Part shown: positions 1-5,696 of the stretch, piece after piece | Numbering within the stretch: position 1 is the first letter of the stretch | Layout: the number at the start of each line of letters is the position of its first letter | NCBI GenBank assembly: GCA_900554955.1 | Contig: USJH01000064.1 | Span: 1-5,696, forward strand | Length of the DNA stretch: 5,696 nucleotides | Origin: an uncultured Clostridia bacterium | GTDB taxonomy: Bacteria; Bacillota; Clostridia; Christensenellales; UBA1242 | Direction: 5' to 3' | Translations under genes and position numbers: made by a program | The notes under the pieces: model-generated | What the model saw: the letters and a program-made list of their open reading frames with translations, nothing else | Database searches by the model: none | Told to the model about the DNA's origin: nothing

Positions 1-219
1 AAAAAATATGCAGAAATTGTAACACCACTCAAACACATCACTCCACACAAACTCCGTTCAACATATGGCACAGAGCTATATCGTCAAACTGGTGACATTT
101 ACATTGTTGCCGACGTTCTTGGTCACCGTGACGTTAACACAACCAAAAAACACTATGCCGCAATCACCGAAGACATTCGTAAAAAAGCTGCTGATAAGGT
201 TCACCTTAGAGAAGAGTAA
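1..219 (+). CDS. Tyrosine recombinase/integrase, C-terminal catalytic end (5' truncated by window)
   Basis: This is the last 72 codons of a site-specific recombinase that cuts and rejoins DNA through a covalent phosphotyrosine. The frame is open from base 1 and ends at TAA 217-219. The catalytic signature is visible in order: H-K-L-R at residues 16-19 (His and second Arg), L-G-H at 40-42 (second His), and K-K-H-Y at 49-52, with Tyr52 as the likely nucleophile. This HxxR...LGH...Y spacing is that of the Xer/phage integrase family. The wording around it (STYGTELYRQTGD, DVNTTKKHYAAI) recalls single-protein Xer-type recombinases of Firmicutes, possibly XerS-like, but the DNA-binding half lies outside the window. 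It is therefore not clear whether this is a chromosome-dimer resolvase or an element integrase. It converges on the dipeptidase gene and shares a terminator with it. Confidence 0.9.
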   Translation, partial: KKYAEIVTPLKHITPHKLRSTYGTELYRQTGDIYIVADVLGHRDVNTTKKHYAAITEDIRKKAADKVHLREE

Positions 220-272
220 TTGCAAGTTGATTATATAAAAGTTTTTAAACAATTTTGTTGCCTCACAATATA

Positions 273-302
273 AAAACAAGCCAAATTTTTGACTTGTTTT
301 TT
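273..302. terminator. Bidirectional intrinsic terminator between convergent genes
   Basis: An 8-bp stem AAAACAAG / CTTGTTTT (273-280 and 293-300) carries an inner CAAA/TTTG extension after one mismatch. Reading plus, it continues into T residues after the recombinase stop. Reading minus, it is followed by TTTTTATATT just past the dipeptidase TAA at 301-303. The stem sits directly between two convergent stop codons, so one hairpin can end both transcripts. Confidence 0.75.
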
Positions 303-1149
303 ATTTATTATTTTTGAAAAAATTATATGCATTGTTATAGAATATATCTTCAATTGTTTCTGAATCATACCCCATGAAACGAAGTCTGTCTTCAAGAAGT
401 GAAAGTGACGAATAATTAGCAAGATATTTTGGAAGCTTTTTTGTTCCGAAAAAATCTGTTCCAAGCGCGCAAAACTCTTTGCCGAAACGAGAAATAACAT
501 AGTCAATGTTTTTTGCAACATCACCCACTGTTGCCTTTTTCACATTCGTTAAAAAGTCAGACACTAAACACACACCAACAAGCCCACCCGACTCTTTTAT
601 CATTTGAAGTTGATAGTCTTTAAGATTTCTGCAATGACTTTTTATACTATAACATGCAGTGTGCGAACAAAGAATTGGCTTTTGAGTTATTTTTGCAAAA
701 CTCATGAAACTTTTTTCAGACAAGTGTGCTGTGTCAACAAAAATATGGTTTTGTTCCAAAGTTTCCACGGTTTCAACCCCAAATATGGTCATATCACCGC
801 CATCATGTGCCCCACCTGCCAAATTATTGTTGAAATTCCATGTCAAGGTTACAGATGCCGGATTTGCGTTGATAACTCTTTGCAAATTATATTTAGATAA
901 AAAATGTAAATCTTCAACCGAGAGCAAAAGATTTGGAATCTTCGCATTTTCATTATCGTTGCATTTTCCTATAAAATCATGTGCACTTTCAATTGTTTCA
1001 AGTGCTTTTTCAGCATTCATTTTGCTTGTCCAAACAGCAGAAACAATATTTTCAGCTGGCTTTGTTTTTGAGCTTTTCAAAATTTTTTCTTTTGCCCCTT
1101 CCTTTTTTATTTCTGTGAAAAAATCATTATGCAAATCAAATATTTTCAT
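301..1149 (-). CDS. Membrane dipeptidase (renal dipeptidase-like, peptidase M19)
   Basis: A zinc dipeptidase of the amidohydrolase fold, 282 aa, expected to split dipeptides (the family includes enzymes acting on D-amino-acid or dehydropeptide substrates). The ligand set looks complete: H-N-D at residues 7-9 (His7, Asp9), Glu79 in LLSVED as the bridging carboxylate, His142 in DTAHLS, His163 in CSHTAC, the substrate-binding Arg174 in SHCRN, and Asp232 in ALGTDFFG. LTWNFNNNLAGGAHDGG matches the family's LTHNxxN block. It is somewhat shorter than the common 310-370 aa, and no signal peptide or lipobox is seen, so it is probably cytoplasmic. I chose ATG 1149 because HxD normally lies at the very N-terminus. 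A TTG at 1167 would add six residues and has AAGGA only 4 nt upstream, so the start is not settled. It appears to be a single-gene unit. Substrate cannot be deduced. Confidence 0.88.
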   Translation of the reverse strand: MKIFDLHNDFFTEIKKEGAKEKILKSSKTKPAENIVSAVWTSKMNAEKALETIESAHDFIGKCNDNENAKIPNLLLSVEDLHFLSKYNLQRVINANPASVTLTWNFNNNLAGGAHDGGDMTIFGVETVETLEQNHIFVDTAHLSEKSFMSFAKITQKPILCSHTACYSIKSHCRNLKDYQLQMIKESGGLVGVCLVSDFLTNVKKATVGDVAKNIDYVISRFGKEFCALGTDFFGTKKLPKYLANYSSLSLLEDRLRFMGYDSETIEDIFYNNAYNFFKNNK

Positions 1150-1191
1150 ATTCAAAATTATGCCCAAACAATCCTTTTTATTACATTTTTA

Positions 1192-1206
1192 TTCATCAAC
1201 GATGAA
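1192..1206. promoter_or_regulatory. Short perfect inverted repeat upstream of the dipeptidase gene
   Basis: TTCATC-aac-GATGAA is a 6+3+6 palindrome lying 43 nt upstream of the chosen dipeptidase ATG, within AT-rich DNA where a promoter would be expected. It could be an operator half-site pair or a small hairpin. No convincing -35/-10 pair was found beside it, and six-base arms in AT-rich DNA can arise by chance. Confidence 0.25.
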
Positions 1207-1270
1207 CAAAAATTCACAAAAAGGAAATAAAAAATAAAAGTGAAAAATGAAAAGTTATGGATGAATAATC

Positions 1271-1298
1271 AAAAAAGAAAAAACTCAGGCAGGAGTTT
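1271..1298 (-). terminator. Intrinsic terminator on the minus strand, upstream of the dipeptidase gene
   Basis: Read on the minus strand: AAACTC - CTGCCT loop - GAGTTT (1298 down to 1281), followed at once by TTTCTTTTTT (1280-1271). The short stem plus T-tract is typical of a Rho-independent terminator. It stops about 120 nt before the dipeptidase start, so it ends either an independent small RNA or an attenuated dipeptidase leader. Confidence 0.65.
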
Positions 1299-1421
1299 GA
1301 TTTTCATAGCCTAGCATAGAAACTAAGAATACACGTTGAAAGTTAAATGAACATAAGGCGAAGTTTGTGCCTTGTGCTAGGCACAAAAAAATTCCAGATG
1401 GGAGTTTAACTTTAACTCATC
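1271..1421 (-). ncRNA. Candidate small RNA or riboswitch-like leader with pseudoknot potential
   Basis: On the minus strand, 5' to 3', this stretch shows several structures. GAGTT (1418-1414) is complementary to AACTC within the copy of AAACTCC at 1407-1401. A 9-bp hairpin TTTGTGCCT/AGGCACAAA lies at 1387-1379 and 1372-1364. AAAGTTAAA (1413-1405) is perfectly complementary to TTTAACTTT (1347-1339). GCCTAGCA (1382-1375) is perfectly complementary to TGCTAGGC (1316-1309). The last two pairings interlock (A-B-A'-B'), as in a pseudoknot, and compete with the local hairpins. A second AAACTCC (1298-1292) forms the 5' arm of the terminator, so GAGTT could choose between the two copies as an attenuator would. 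I recognise no named RNA family here and no clear promoter. The strand is inferred only from the terminator's T-tract. Confidence 0.4.
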
Positions 1422-1524
1422 CAAACAAAATTTATAAATATCAAATTTTAATAAATTTTTATCACATTTAATTCTTTCTTAATTTGGAAACGGAAAGAAG
1501 CAGGTTAACTTTTATTTTTGAGAT

Positions 1525-1590
1525 AAAAACCCCAAAACAGGGTTCCCGATTGTATCTTGTGTTACATCGGGGTTCTTGTTCGGGGTTTTT
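1525..1590 (+). repeat. Long imperfect hairpin with AAAAACCCC / GGGGTTTTT outer stem
   Basis: The outer 9-bp perfect stem joins 1525-1533 to 1582-1590. A small internal loop follows, then AACAGGG pairs with the CTTGTT side (1536-1542 with 1574-1580, two G-U pairs). CCCGAT (1545-1550) pairs with ATCGGG (1566-1571), with one further T-G pair, and GTA/TAC sits near the tip. On the minus strand the outer arm plus TTTTTATC could also act as a weak terminator for rny read-through. Confidence 0.6.
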
Positions 1591-1625
1591 AGCCAAAAAG
1601 ATAAGTAAAGGTTCGGAAAAATAAT

Positions 1626-1661
1626 GGGGTCCCCGCAAAATTTCAATGAAGTTTTGTGGGG
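1626..1661 (+). repeat. GC-clamped hairpin CCCCGCAAAA / TTTTGTGGGG
   Basis: As plus-strand RNA, 1631-1644 pairs with 1648-1661 over 14 positions with a 3-nt loop, including two G-U wobbles (1635 with 1657, 1641 with 1651). As minus-strand RNA these become two A-C mismatches. The 5' side is preceded by GGGG (1626-1629), making the palindrome GGGGTCCCC and an alternative partner for the CCCC arm. Confidence 0.65.
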
Positions 1662-1664
1662 AGA

Positions 1665-1733
1665 GTCGAAACTATGTAAAAAATGAAGTTTTTTAGCTTT
1701 TGCTAAAAACGAATTAATAACATGAGTTTCGAC
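1665..1733. repeat. Nested hairpins: GTCGAAACT / AGTTTCGAC enclosing TTTTTAGC / GCTAAAAA
   Basis: The outer 9-bp perfect stem (1665-1673 with 1725-1733) extends by ATG/CAT (1674-1676 with 1721-1723) past one bulged base. Inside it lies an 8-bp perfect hairpin with a TTTT loop (1690-1697 with 1702-1709). Two perfect nested stems in 69 bp are unlikely to be accidental. All pairs are Watson-Crick, so the strand cannot be told from this element. Confidence 0.65.
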
Positions 1734-1737
1734 GAGG

Positions 1738-1754
1738 TTCGGCAGAGAGCCGGA
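1738..1754 (+). repeat. Small hairpin TTCGGC-agaga-GCCGGA beside the rny stop codon
   Basis: A 6-bp stem (1738-1743 with 1749-1754) contains one T-G pair and an AGAGA loop. It ends six bases from the rny TAA. On the minus strand it begins the rny 3' UTR, where it could protect the transcript end, but it has no T-tract there. Confidence 0.4.
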
Positions 1755-1759
1755 AAATA

Positions 1760-3319
1760 TTAGGTCGCAGTTGCTGAAGCACGAGTTTCACGAATAATAT
1801 TAACCTTAATTTGTCCTGGATATTCAAGTTCAGATTCAATTTTCTTTGCAATTTCATTTGCAAGAACAACCATTCCGCTATCATCAACAACTTCAGGTTT
1901 AACAGCAATTCTAATTTCACGACCAGCTTGAATTGCATATGATGTTTGAACACCTTTAAATGAATTTGCAATCTCTTCAAGCTTCTCAAGACGTTTAACA
2001 TAGGCATCAAGAGATTCTCTTCTTGCACCTGGACGGCTTGATGAAATCGCATCGGCAACTTGAACCAAAATTGCTTCAAGCGAATGATATTCAACACCAC
2101 CATGATGAGCTTCGATGCAGTGAATTACTTCTGGGCTTTCTTTATATTTCTTAGCAACTTCAACACCAATTGAAACGTGAGTTCCCTCCATTTCAAAGTC
2201 AAGAGCTTTTCCAATGTCATGAAGAAGTCCTCCACGTTTTGCAATTTGAACATCTGCACCAAGTTCGCCAGCAAGAGCTCCGGCAATATATGCAGTTTCA
2301 AGGCTATGTTTAAGAACGTTTTGACCATATGAAGTTCTATATTTCAAACGGCCAAGAATTTTAATAAGTTCTGGGTGAAGATTGAAAATTCCAGCTTCAA
2401 ATGTTGCGTTTTCACCAGCTTCTTTAATTGTTTTTTCAATGTCTTTTTTAACTTTTTCAACAATGTCTTCAACACGTGTTGGGTGAATTCTGCCATCAGT
2501 GATAAGTTTTTCAAGAGTTAAACGTGCAACTTCTCTTCGAATTGGATCGAAACTTGAAAGAATGATTGCTTCTGGAGTGTCGTCAATAATAAGATCAACA
2601 CCGGTTGCAGCTTCAATTGCACGAATGTTTCTTCCTTCACGACCAATGATTCTTCCTTTCATTTCGTCATTTGGAAGAGCAACAGATGTTACAGTAACTT
2701 CACTTGTTTGGTCTGTTGCACATTTCTGAATTGCAAGAGTAACGATTTCTCTTGCCTTTTTCTCGCCTTCTTCACGAGCCTGATTTTCAATGTCACGAAC
2801 AATCACACCCGCATCTTTTCTTGCTTCATCTTCAATTGATGCAACAAGTTCGGCTTTTGCATTTTCTTTTGAAAGACCAGAAACACGTTCAAGTTCTTTT
2901 GAAATTGATTCTGCCTTCTTTTCAAGTTCTTTTTCTTGATTTAAAAGTTCATTTTTTTGATTTTCAATTTGCGCCTTAATGTCTTCTGCAGATTGAATTT
3001 TTTTGTCTAATAAGTCTTCTTTACGGTCAAGAGCTTCTTCTCTTTGAACAAGTCTATTTTCCATTCTTTGGACTTCGGCTCTGCGTTCACGAATGTCATT
3101 ATCGTTTTCATTTTTAAGTTTCAAAGCTTCTTCTTTTGCTTCCAAAAGAGCTTCTTTTTTCATGCTTGAAGCTTCGGCTTTCGCATCTTCAACAAGCTTT
3201 TTTGCTTGGTTTTGAGCATCACCCATACGCTTTTTTTGAACAGCATTGAAAATGAAAAATCCAACAACAATTCCAACAGCAAGAGCTCCGATAGACGCAC
3301 CAATAATAGCACCTACCAT
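1760..3319 (-). CDS. rny: Ribonuclease Y
   Basis: Membrane-anchored endoribonuclease that starts mRNA decay and processes RNAs in Firmicutes. It has 519 aa, essentially the length of the Bacillus subtilis protein. Domain order is canonical: one N-terminal transmembrane helix (about residues 3-25), a long charged coiled coil (about 28-195), a KH RNA-binding domain with the GREG loop at 226-229, then an HD phosphohydrolase domain. Visible metal ligands are His338, the His367-Asp368 pair in LLHDIGK, His405/His406 in EAHHGG, and Asp423. The C-terminus contains [11 protein letters not shown] as in the family, ending in a short alanine/threonine tail. ATG 3319 is chosen because it puts the membrane helix at the N-terminus and has AGGGGG 8 nt upstream. 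The frame stays open to 3418 but that stretch is leader. It has its own promoter behind the recA terminator. Confidence 0.97.
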   Translation of the reverse strand: MVGAIIGASIGALAVGIVVGFFIFNAVQKKRMGDAQNQAKKLVEDAKAEASSMKKEALLEAKEEALKLKNENDNDIRERRAEVQRMENRLVQREEALDRKEDLLDKKIQSAEDIKAQIENQKNELLNQEKELEKKAESISKELERVSGLSKENAKAELVASIEDEARKDAGVIVRDIENQAREEGEKKAREIVTLAIQKCATDQTSEVTVTSVALPNDEMKGRIIGREGRNIRAIEAATGVDLIIDDTPEAIILSSFDPIRREVARLTLEKLITDGRIHPTRVEDIVEKVKKDIEKTIKEAGENATFEAGIFNLHPELIKILGRLKYRTSYGQNVLKHSLETAYIAGALAGELGADVQIAKRGGLLHDIGKALDFEMEGTHVSIGVEVAKKYKESPEVIHCIEAHHGGVEYHSLEAILVQVADAISSSRPGARRESLDAYVKRLEKLEEIANSFKGVQTSYAIQAGREIRIAVKPEVVDDSGMVVLANEIAKKIESELEYPGQIKVNIIRETRASATAT

Positions 3320-3327
3320 TTTTGTTT

Positions 3328-3333
3328 CCCCCT
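3328..3333 (-). promoter_or_regulatory. Ribosome binding site of rny
   Basis: AGGGGG on the minus strand, 8 nt from ATG 3319. It decides the start over the longer open frame that reaches 3418. Confidence 0.8.
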
Positions 3334-3358
3334 GTTTTATTAAATTGTTATATTTCAA

Positions 3359-3383
3359 TTTAGGCAACAACAAAATGCCTAAA
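3359..3383 (-). promoter_or_regulatory. Hairpin in the rny 5' leader
   Basis: TTTAGGCA (3383-3376 on the minus strand) pairs perfectly with TGCCTAAA (3366-3359), an 8-bp stem with a 9-nt loop, in the roughly 100-nt untranslated leader. No T-tract follows directly. It could set leader stability or be a target for feedback cleavage, but that is inference. Confidence 0.45.
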
Positions 3384-3424
3384 AATTCAAATAACTTTTC
3401 ATGGAAATAAAATCCCATACATTC

Positions 3425-3454
3425 ATATTAACACACCTAAAAAACCATTGTCAA
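3425..3454 (-). promoter_or_regulatory. Sigma-A type promoter of rny
   Basis: On the minus strand a perfect -35 TTGACA (3454-3449) is followed, 18 bp later, by TAATAT (3430-3425); the overlapping TTAATA gives 17 bp. A purine start near 3418 gives a leader of about 100 nt. The -35 lies 5 bp beyond the recA terminator stem, so rny is an independent unit. Confidence 0.75.
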
Positions 3455-3459
3455 GCAAT

Positions 3460-3494
3460 AAAAAAGAAGCCAAAAAACATTTGTCTTCTTTTTT
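3460..3494 (-). terminator. Intrinsic terminator of the pgsA-cinA-recA operon
   Basis: The 10-bp stem AAAAAAGAAG / CTTCTTTTTT (3494-3485 and 3469-3460 on the minus strand) has an inner CAAA/TTTG. Its T-run forms the 3' arm and leads into ATTGC. It lies 5 nt after the recA stop codon and before the rny promoter. Confidence 0.7.
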
Positions 3495-3499
3495 TAAAA

Positions 3500-4488
3500 T
3501 TATTTTGCACTGTTTTTAACAGCTTCTTTAACTTTTGCTTCAATTTCAGCATAAACATCTGGATTGTTTGCAAGGAAACCTTTTGTGTTTTCTTTTCCTT
3601 GACCAATTTTTTCACCATTATAACTGAACCATGCACCGCTCTTTTGAACAATGTCATATTCAACAGCCATGTCAAGAAGGCAACCTTCTTTTGAAATTCC
3701 ATAGCCAAAGATAATGTCAAATTCTGCAGTTTTGAAAGGAGGAGCCATTTTGTTTTTAACAACTTTAACCTTTGTTCTTGCACCAACACTTTGATCGCCA
3801 TCTTTAATAACTTCGCCCTTTCTAACGTCAAGACGAATGCTTGAATAGAATTTCAAAGCTTTTCCACCAGGAGTTGTTTCAGGGTTTCCAAACATTACGC
3901 CAACTTTTTCACGAAGTTGGTTAATGAATATAACACAAGTTTTTGTTTTAGATGTGATTCCGGCAAGTTTACGAAGTGCTTGGCTCATGAGTCTTGCTTG
4001 AAGACCAACATGACTGTCACCCATTTCACCATCAATTTCAGCTTTTGGAGTTAAAGCCGCAACAGAGTCGATAACGACAATATCAACCGAGCCACTTCTA
4101 ACCAAACTTTCACAAATTTCAAGACCTTGTTCACCAGTATCTGGTTGTGAAACATAAAGGTTTTTAATGTCAACCCCAAGACGAGCTGCATAGGTTGGAT
4201 CAAGAGCATGCTCAGCATCAATGAAAGCTGCTGTTCCACCAAGTTTTTGTGCTTCAGCGATAATGTGCAAAGAAACAGTTGTTTTACCACTTGATTCTGG
4301 TCCATATATTTCATTTTCCCACGAGGAGGCCCACCAATTCCAAGTGCCATATCAAGAGTTAAACAGCCAGTTGGAATTACTTCTACTTGTTGTTCAGGTG
4401 CATCACCAAGTTTCATGATTGCGCCTTTACCAAATTGTTTTTCAATTTGAGCAATGGTTTGCTCTAATGCTTTTTCCTTTTCGTTCAT
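3500..4488 (-). CDS. recA: Recombinase RecA, frameshifted just before the Walker A loop
   Basis: RecA forms the ATP-dependent filament for homologous recombination and triggers the SOS response. ATG 4488 has AAAGGA (4502-4497) 8 nt upstream. Residues 1-58 read normally to GGPPRGK, then the frame is lost. From base 4312 another frame continues with [12 protein letters not shown] (Walker A, GPESSGKT) and runs intact to TAA 3500-3502, with [22 protein letters not shown] (Walker B), the [18 protein letters not shown] block, [30 protein letters not shown] (split here: the L2 loop region) and a typical C-terminal domain. The family has RGRIVEIYG here, so RGK..EIYG lacks 4 nt (only AT remains of two codons). 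Repaired length is about 330 aa, slightly short, with no strong acidic tail. As written, only a 145-aa product ending at 4051 would be made, without an ATPase site. No other lesion is visible, so sequence error or a very recent mutation is likely. Confidence 0.93.
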
Positions 4489-4500
4489 AGCCTTTTTCCT

Positions 4501-4582
4501 TTATTTTAAAATATTTATAAGTTTGAAGCAAATTGACTTTGCAACCTGATTCATGAAATCACGTTTTGTTCCGCCATTTCTT
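4501..4582 (-). other. Displaced C-terminal tail of the cinA-like gene (after a frameshift)
   Basis: After the in-frame TGA (4585-4583), the +1 frame continues without a stop as IERNGGTKRDFMNQVAKSIC and eight more residues to TAA 4503-4501. NGGTKRDFMNQVA matches the family's C-terminal pattern of Gly-x-x-Arg then a helix, so about 28 residues that belong to the protein are out of frame. Restoring them puts the stop 12 nt before the recA ATG, with the recA ribosome binding site overlapping that stop, as expected in an operon. Confidence 0.65.
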
Positions 4583-5182
4583 TCAATTCACACCATGAGT
4601 TGTTCCAATAGCTACATATGAAATTGCATTACCATTATAATACAATTCGTTGCCATCTGCAAGAGTTGAAAGCGAAACAATATATAAATCTGCTGGGATT
4701 CTTGCACGAATGTGTGAGGCAATATCAAAAGCAATTTCTCCACAAATTCCACGATTCGCAGTAAGTTTGAAAGGATTTAAATCAAAATGGTCGATCATTT
4801 GTTTTAATGACGGCAAAACATATGATGCTTTAATGTGTTTTTCAGCACCATCAAAGGTCATAAGGTTTTGAGTGATAATTCCACCAGTTCCCTGTTCTGC
4901 CAAACAAAGTGTGAGATTTTTGACCGAAATAAACTCATAAAGACGTTCATAAAGGCTGATGTCACTGTCTGCATAAATATATTTGGAAAATGCATTCACG
5001 AATAAAGAAAGTGCCTTTTGAAACTCATTGTCGTCAACCTTTGTTTCAAGAGTTACAAATGCATCGTTATATTTTTCTTTAATAAACAGTGAAACCTTTC
5101 TGTGGTCATATTCAAGCAACTGATTTTGCTTTACAATCTCATCTTTTGAAAGACCATAAAGTTTTAAAATTTGACTTTTCAT
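4583..5182 (-). CDS. CinA C-terminal-type protein lacking the MoCF domain (PncC-like, degenerate active site)
   Basis: The 199-aa frame corresponds to the second half of CinA. MKSQILKLYGLSKDEI matches the segment just after the N-terminal MoCF domain, residues about 25-72 resemble the small KH-like middle domain, and residues 88-199 resemble the CinA/PncC domain, which in active members deamidates nicotinamide mononucleotide. The signature AESCTGG is AEQGTGG at 95-101, so the expected Ser and Cys are replaced. The later TGxAGP block is not recognisable (VSLSTLADGN). Catalysis by the usual mechanism is therefore doubtful. The missing first domain is not a window artefact: ATG 5182 lies 3 nt after the pgsA stop, with AAGGA 6 nt upstream inside the end of pgsA. 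The frame breaks before the last 28 codons. Its place between pgsA and recA supports descent from cinA; a non-enzymatic role is possible. Confidence 0.75.
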   Translation of the reverse strand: MKSQILKLYGLSKDEIVKQNQLLEYDHRKVSLFIKEKYNDAFVTLETKVDDNEFQKALSLFVNAFSKYIYADSDISLYERLYEFISVKNLTLCLAEQGTGGIITQNLMTFDGAEKHIKASYVLPSLKQMIDHFDLNPFKLTANRGICGEIAFDIASHIRARIPADLYIVSLSTLADGNELYYNGNAISYVAIGTTHGVN

Positions 5183-5185
5183 GTC

Positions 5186-5696
5186 CTATCCTTCTATTTT
5201 TTCTCTTTCTTTTTTATTTTCAAGTTCTTTAAGTGATTTAATTGCTTTAACACTATAGTTCACAAGTGAAACAACAGCAAGAATTGTTCCAACAACCATG
5301 AGTGCAAGTCCGAAGCAACGGATATATTCAATTGGCATTGCTCCAATTTTTGCACTTTCGCCACCACTAAGGCAAGCAGCAAGTCCAACATAAAGCATCA
5401 AAACCATTGAAGCGACATCAAGGAAAAATGATTTAACTTTTCCGAAAATGTCAGCAGCAATAACAATATTTTTGTTTGCAGCAACCATTCTGATTCCAGA
5501 AATCACAGTGTCACGAAGAACAACAATCAAAACAATTGTAACGGCAAGCCATGTTACAGTAACATTTCTTGTTGCAAGCAAAACCAAGATCATTGCAGAA
5601 GTTGTGATTGCTTTATCTGCAATTTGATCCATAAATTTACCAAAATCGGTAATTTGATTATATTTTCTTGCAATATAGCCGTCCAAAAAGTCTGTA
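5186..5696 (-). CDS. pgsA: CDP-diacylglycerol--glycerol-3-phosphate 3-phosphatidyltransferase (5' truncated by window)
   Basis: Integral membrane enzyme that makes phosphatidylglycerophosphate from CDP-diacylglycerol and glycerol 3-phosphate, the first committed step to phosphatidylglycerol and cardiolipin. 169 residues are present and end at TAG 5188-5186; roughly the first one or two transmembrane segments lie outside the window. The CDP-alcohol phosphotransferase signature is complete at visible residues 2-27: D-x2-D-G-x2-A-R-x8-G-x3-D-x3-D (TDFLDGYIAR ... DFGKFMDQIAD), which supplies the metal-binding aspartates. Three to four hydrophobic helices follow (about 32-60, 88-108, 125-148), then a charged, lysine/glutamate-rich cytoplasmic tail. 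The next gene begins 3 nt after the stop and its ribosome binding site lies within the last codons, so the two are probably translationally coupled. Confidence 0.93.
   Translation of the reverse strand, partial: TDFLDGYIARKYNQITDFGKFMDQIADKAITTSAMILVLLATRNVTVTWLAVTIVLIVVLRDTVISGIRMVAANKNIVIAADIFGKVKSFFLDVASMVLMLYVGLAACLSGGESAKIGAMPIEYIRCFGLALMVVGTILAVVSLVNYSVKAIKSLKELENKKEREKIEG

Larger units (their letters stand above)
1525..1754 (+). ncRNA. Array of structured hairpins, candidate plus-strand RNA or dispersed structured repeat
   Basis: About 230 bp holds at least four consecutive stem-loops, listed separately. The wobble pairs are G-U when read as plus-strand RNA but A-C mismatches on the minus strand: three in the first stem, two in the second, one in the last. 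This argues that the plus strand is the one that folds, opposite to both flanking genes. An 8-bp direct repeat AGGTTCGG (1609-1616 and 1735-1742) brackets the second and third stems. The left copy can also pair with CCGGA at 1750-1754, closing them into one multibranched domain. No T-tract terminator or convincing plus-strand promoter is seen, so a mobile or repetitive palindromic element is an equally good reading. I do not recognise the family. Confidence 0.4.

Noticed and set aside
604..1237. Open frames on the plus strand across the dipeptidase gene
   Set aside because: They lie antisense to a protein with a full set of M19 ligand motifs and show no family features or good ribosome binding site.
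1436..1460. AAATTT-type inverted repeats around 1425-1460
   Set aside because: Pure A/T arms in A/T-rich DNA; no support beyond composition.
1486..1504. GGAAACGGAAAGAAGCAGG resembling the SRP RNA helix 8 tetraloop region
   Set aside because: The 5' GTCAGG half of the asymmetric loop is missing, the tetraloop-closing pair is absent, and no rod-like helix encloses it.
1660..1760. Possible tmRNA (TTTCGAC motif near 1727-1733, AATAATAAC-like stretch)
   Set aside because: No tRNA-like acceptor/T-arm, no GGTTCRAATC motif and no resume codon with a plausible tag; the motif is part of a perfect hairpin.
3320..3418. N-terminal extension of RNase Y by 33 residues
   Set aside because: ATG 3319 has a proper AGGGGG site and puts the membrane helix first as in the family; the extension overlaps the predicted transcription start.
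4305..4325. Programmed -1 frameshift in recA
   Set aside because: The needed shift is -1, but the codons GGG-AAA are preceded by T, so tRNAs cannot re-pair after slipping, and an A4 run is too short for transcriptional slippage.
4580..4592. Programmed +1 frameshift at AAT-TGA in the cinA-like gene, as in prfB
   Set aside because: AAU would have to re-pair on AUU, which is poor, and no internal Shine-Dalgarno stimulator is seen at the required short distance.

Overview
The window comes from a low-GC, Gram-positive-type (Firmicutes-like) bacterium, probably an uncultured gut-type Clostridia or Bacilli relative. The evidence is the AT-rich sequence, AGGA/AGGGGG-type ribosome binding sites, an RNase Y of Bacillus length, and the order pgsA - cinA - recA - rny on one strand. 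No lineage can be fixed from the sequence alone.

Layout. Positions 1-219 (+) hold the catalytic end of a tyrosine recombinase, closed by a hairpin at 273-302 that also serves the convergent gene. Positions 301-1149 (-) encode a complete M19-type dipeptidase. Positions 1150-1759 contain no protein gene but are full of secondary structure. One part (1271-1421) reads on the minus strand as a leader or small RNA ending in an intrinsic terminator, with two pseudoknot-type pairings. The other part (1525-1754) is a string of hairpins whose wobble pairs all favour a plus-strand transcript. Positions 1760-3319 (-) encode RNase Y with its own consensus promoter. Positions 3500-5696 (-) are the pgsA-cinA-recA operon, ended by a terminator at 3460-3494.

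The right-hand genes serve membrane lipid synthesis (PgsA), recombinational DNA repair (RecA) and mRNA turnover (RNase Y). The gene in the cinA slot is odd. It lacks the N-terminal MoCF domain, starts cleanly 3 nt after pgsA with its own ribosome binding site, and its deamidase signature reads AEQGTGG where the family has AESCTGG. Both this gene and recA are out of frame once: recA just before the Walker A loop, cinA just before its last 28 codons. The rest of each reads normally, so these are either sequence errors or very young lesions.

The most interesting unexplained material is the structured DNA at 1271-1754 between the dipeptidase and rny genes. I do not recognise it as a named RNA class.
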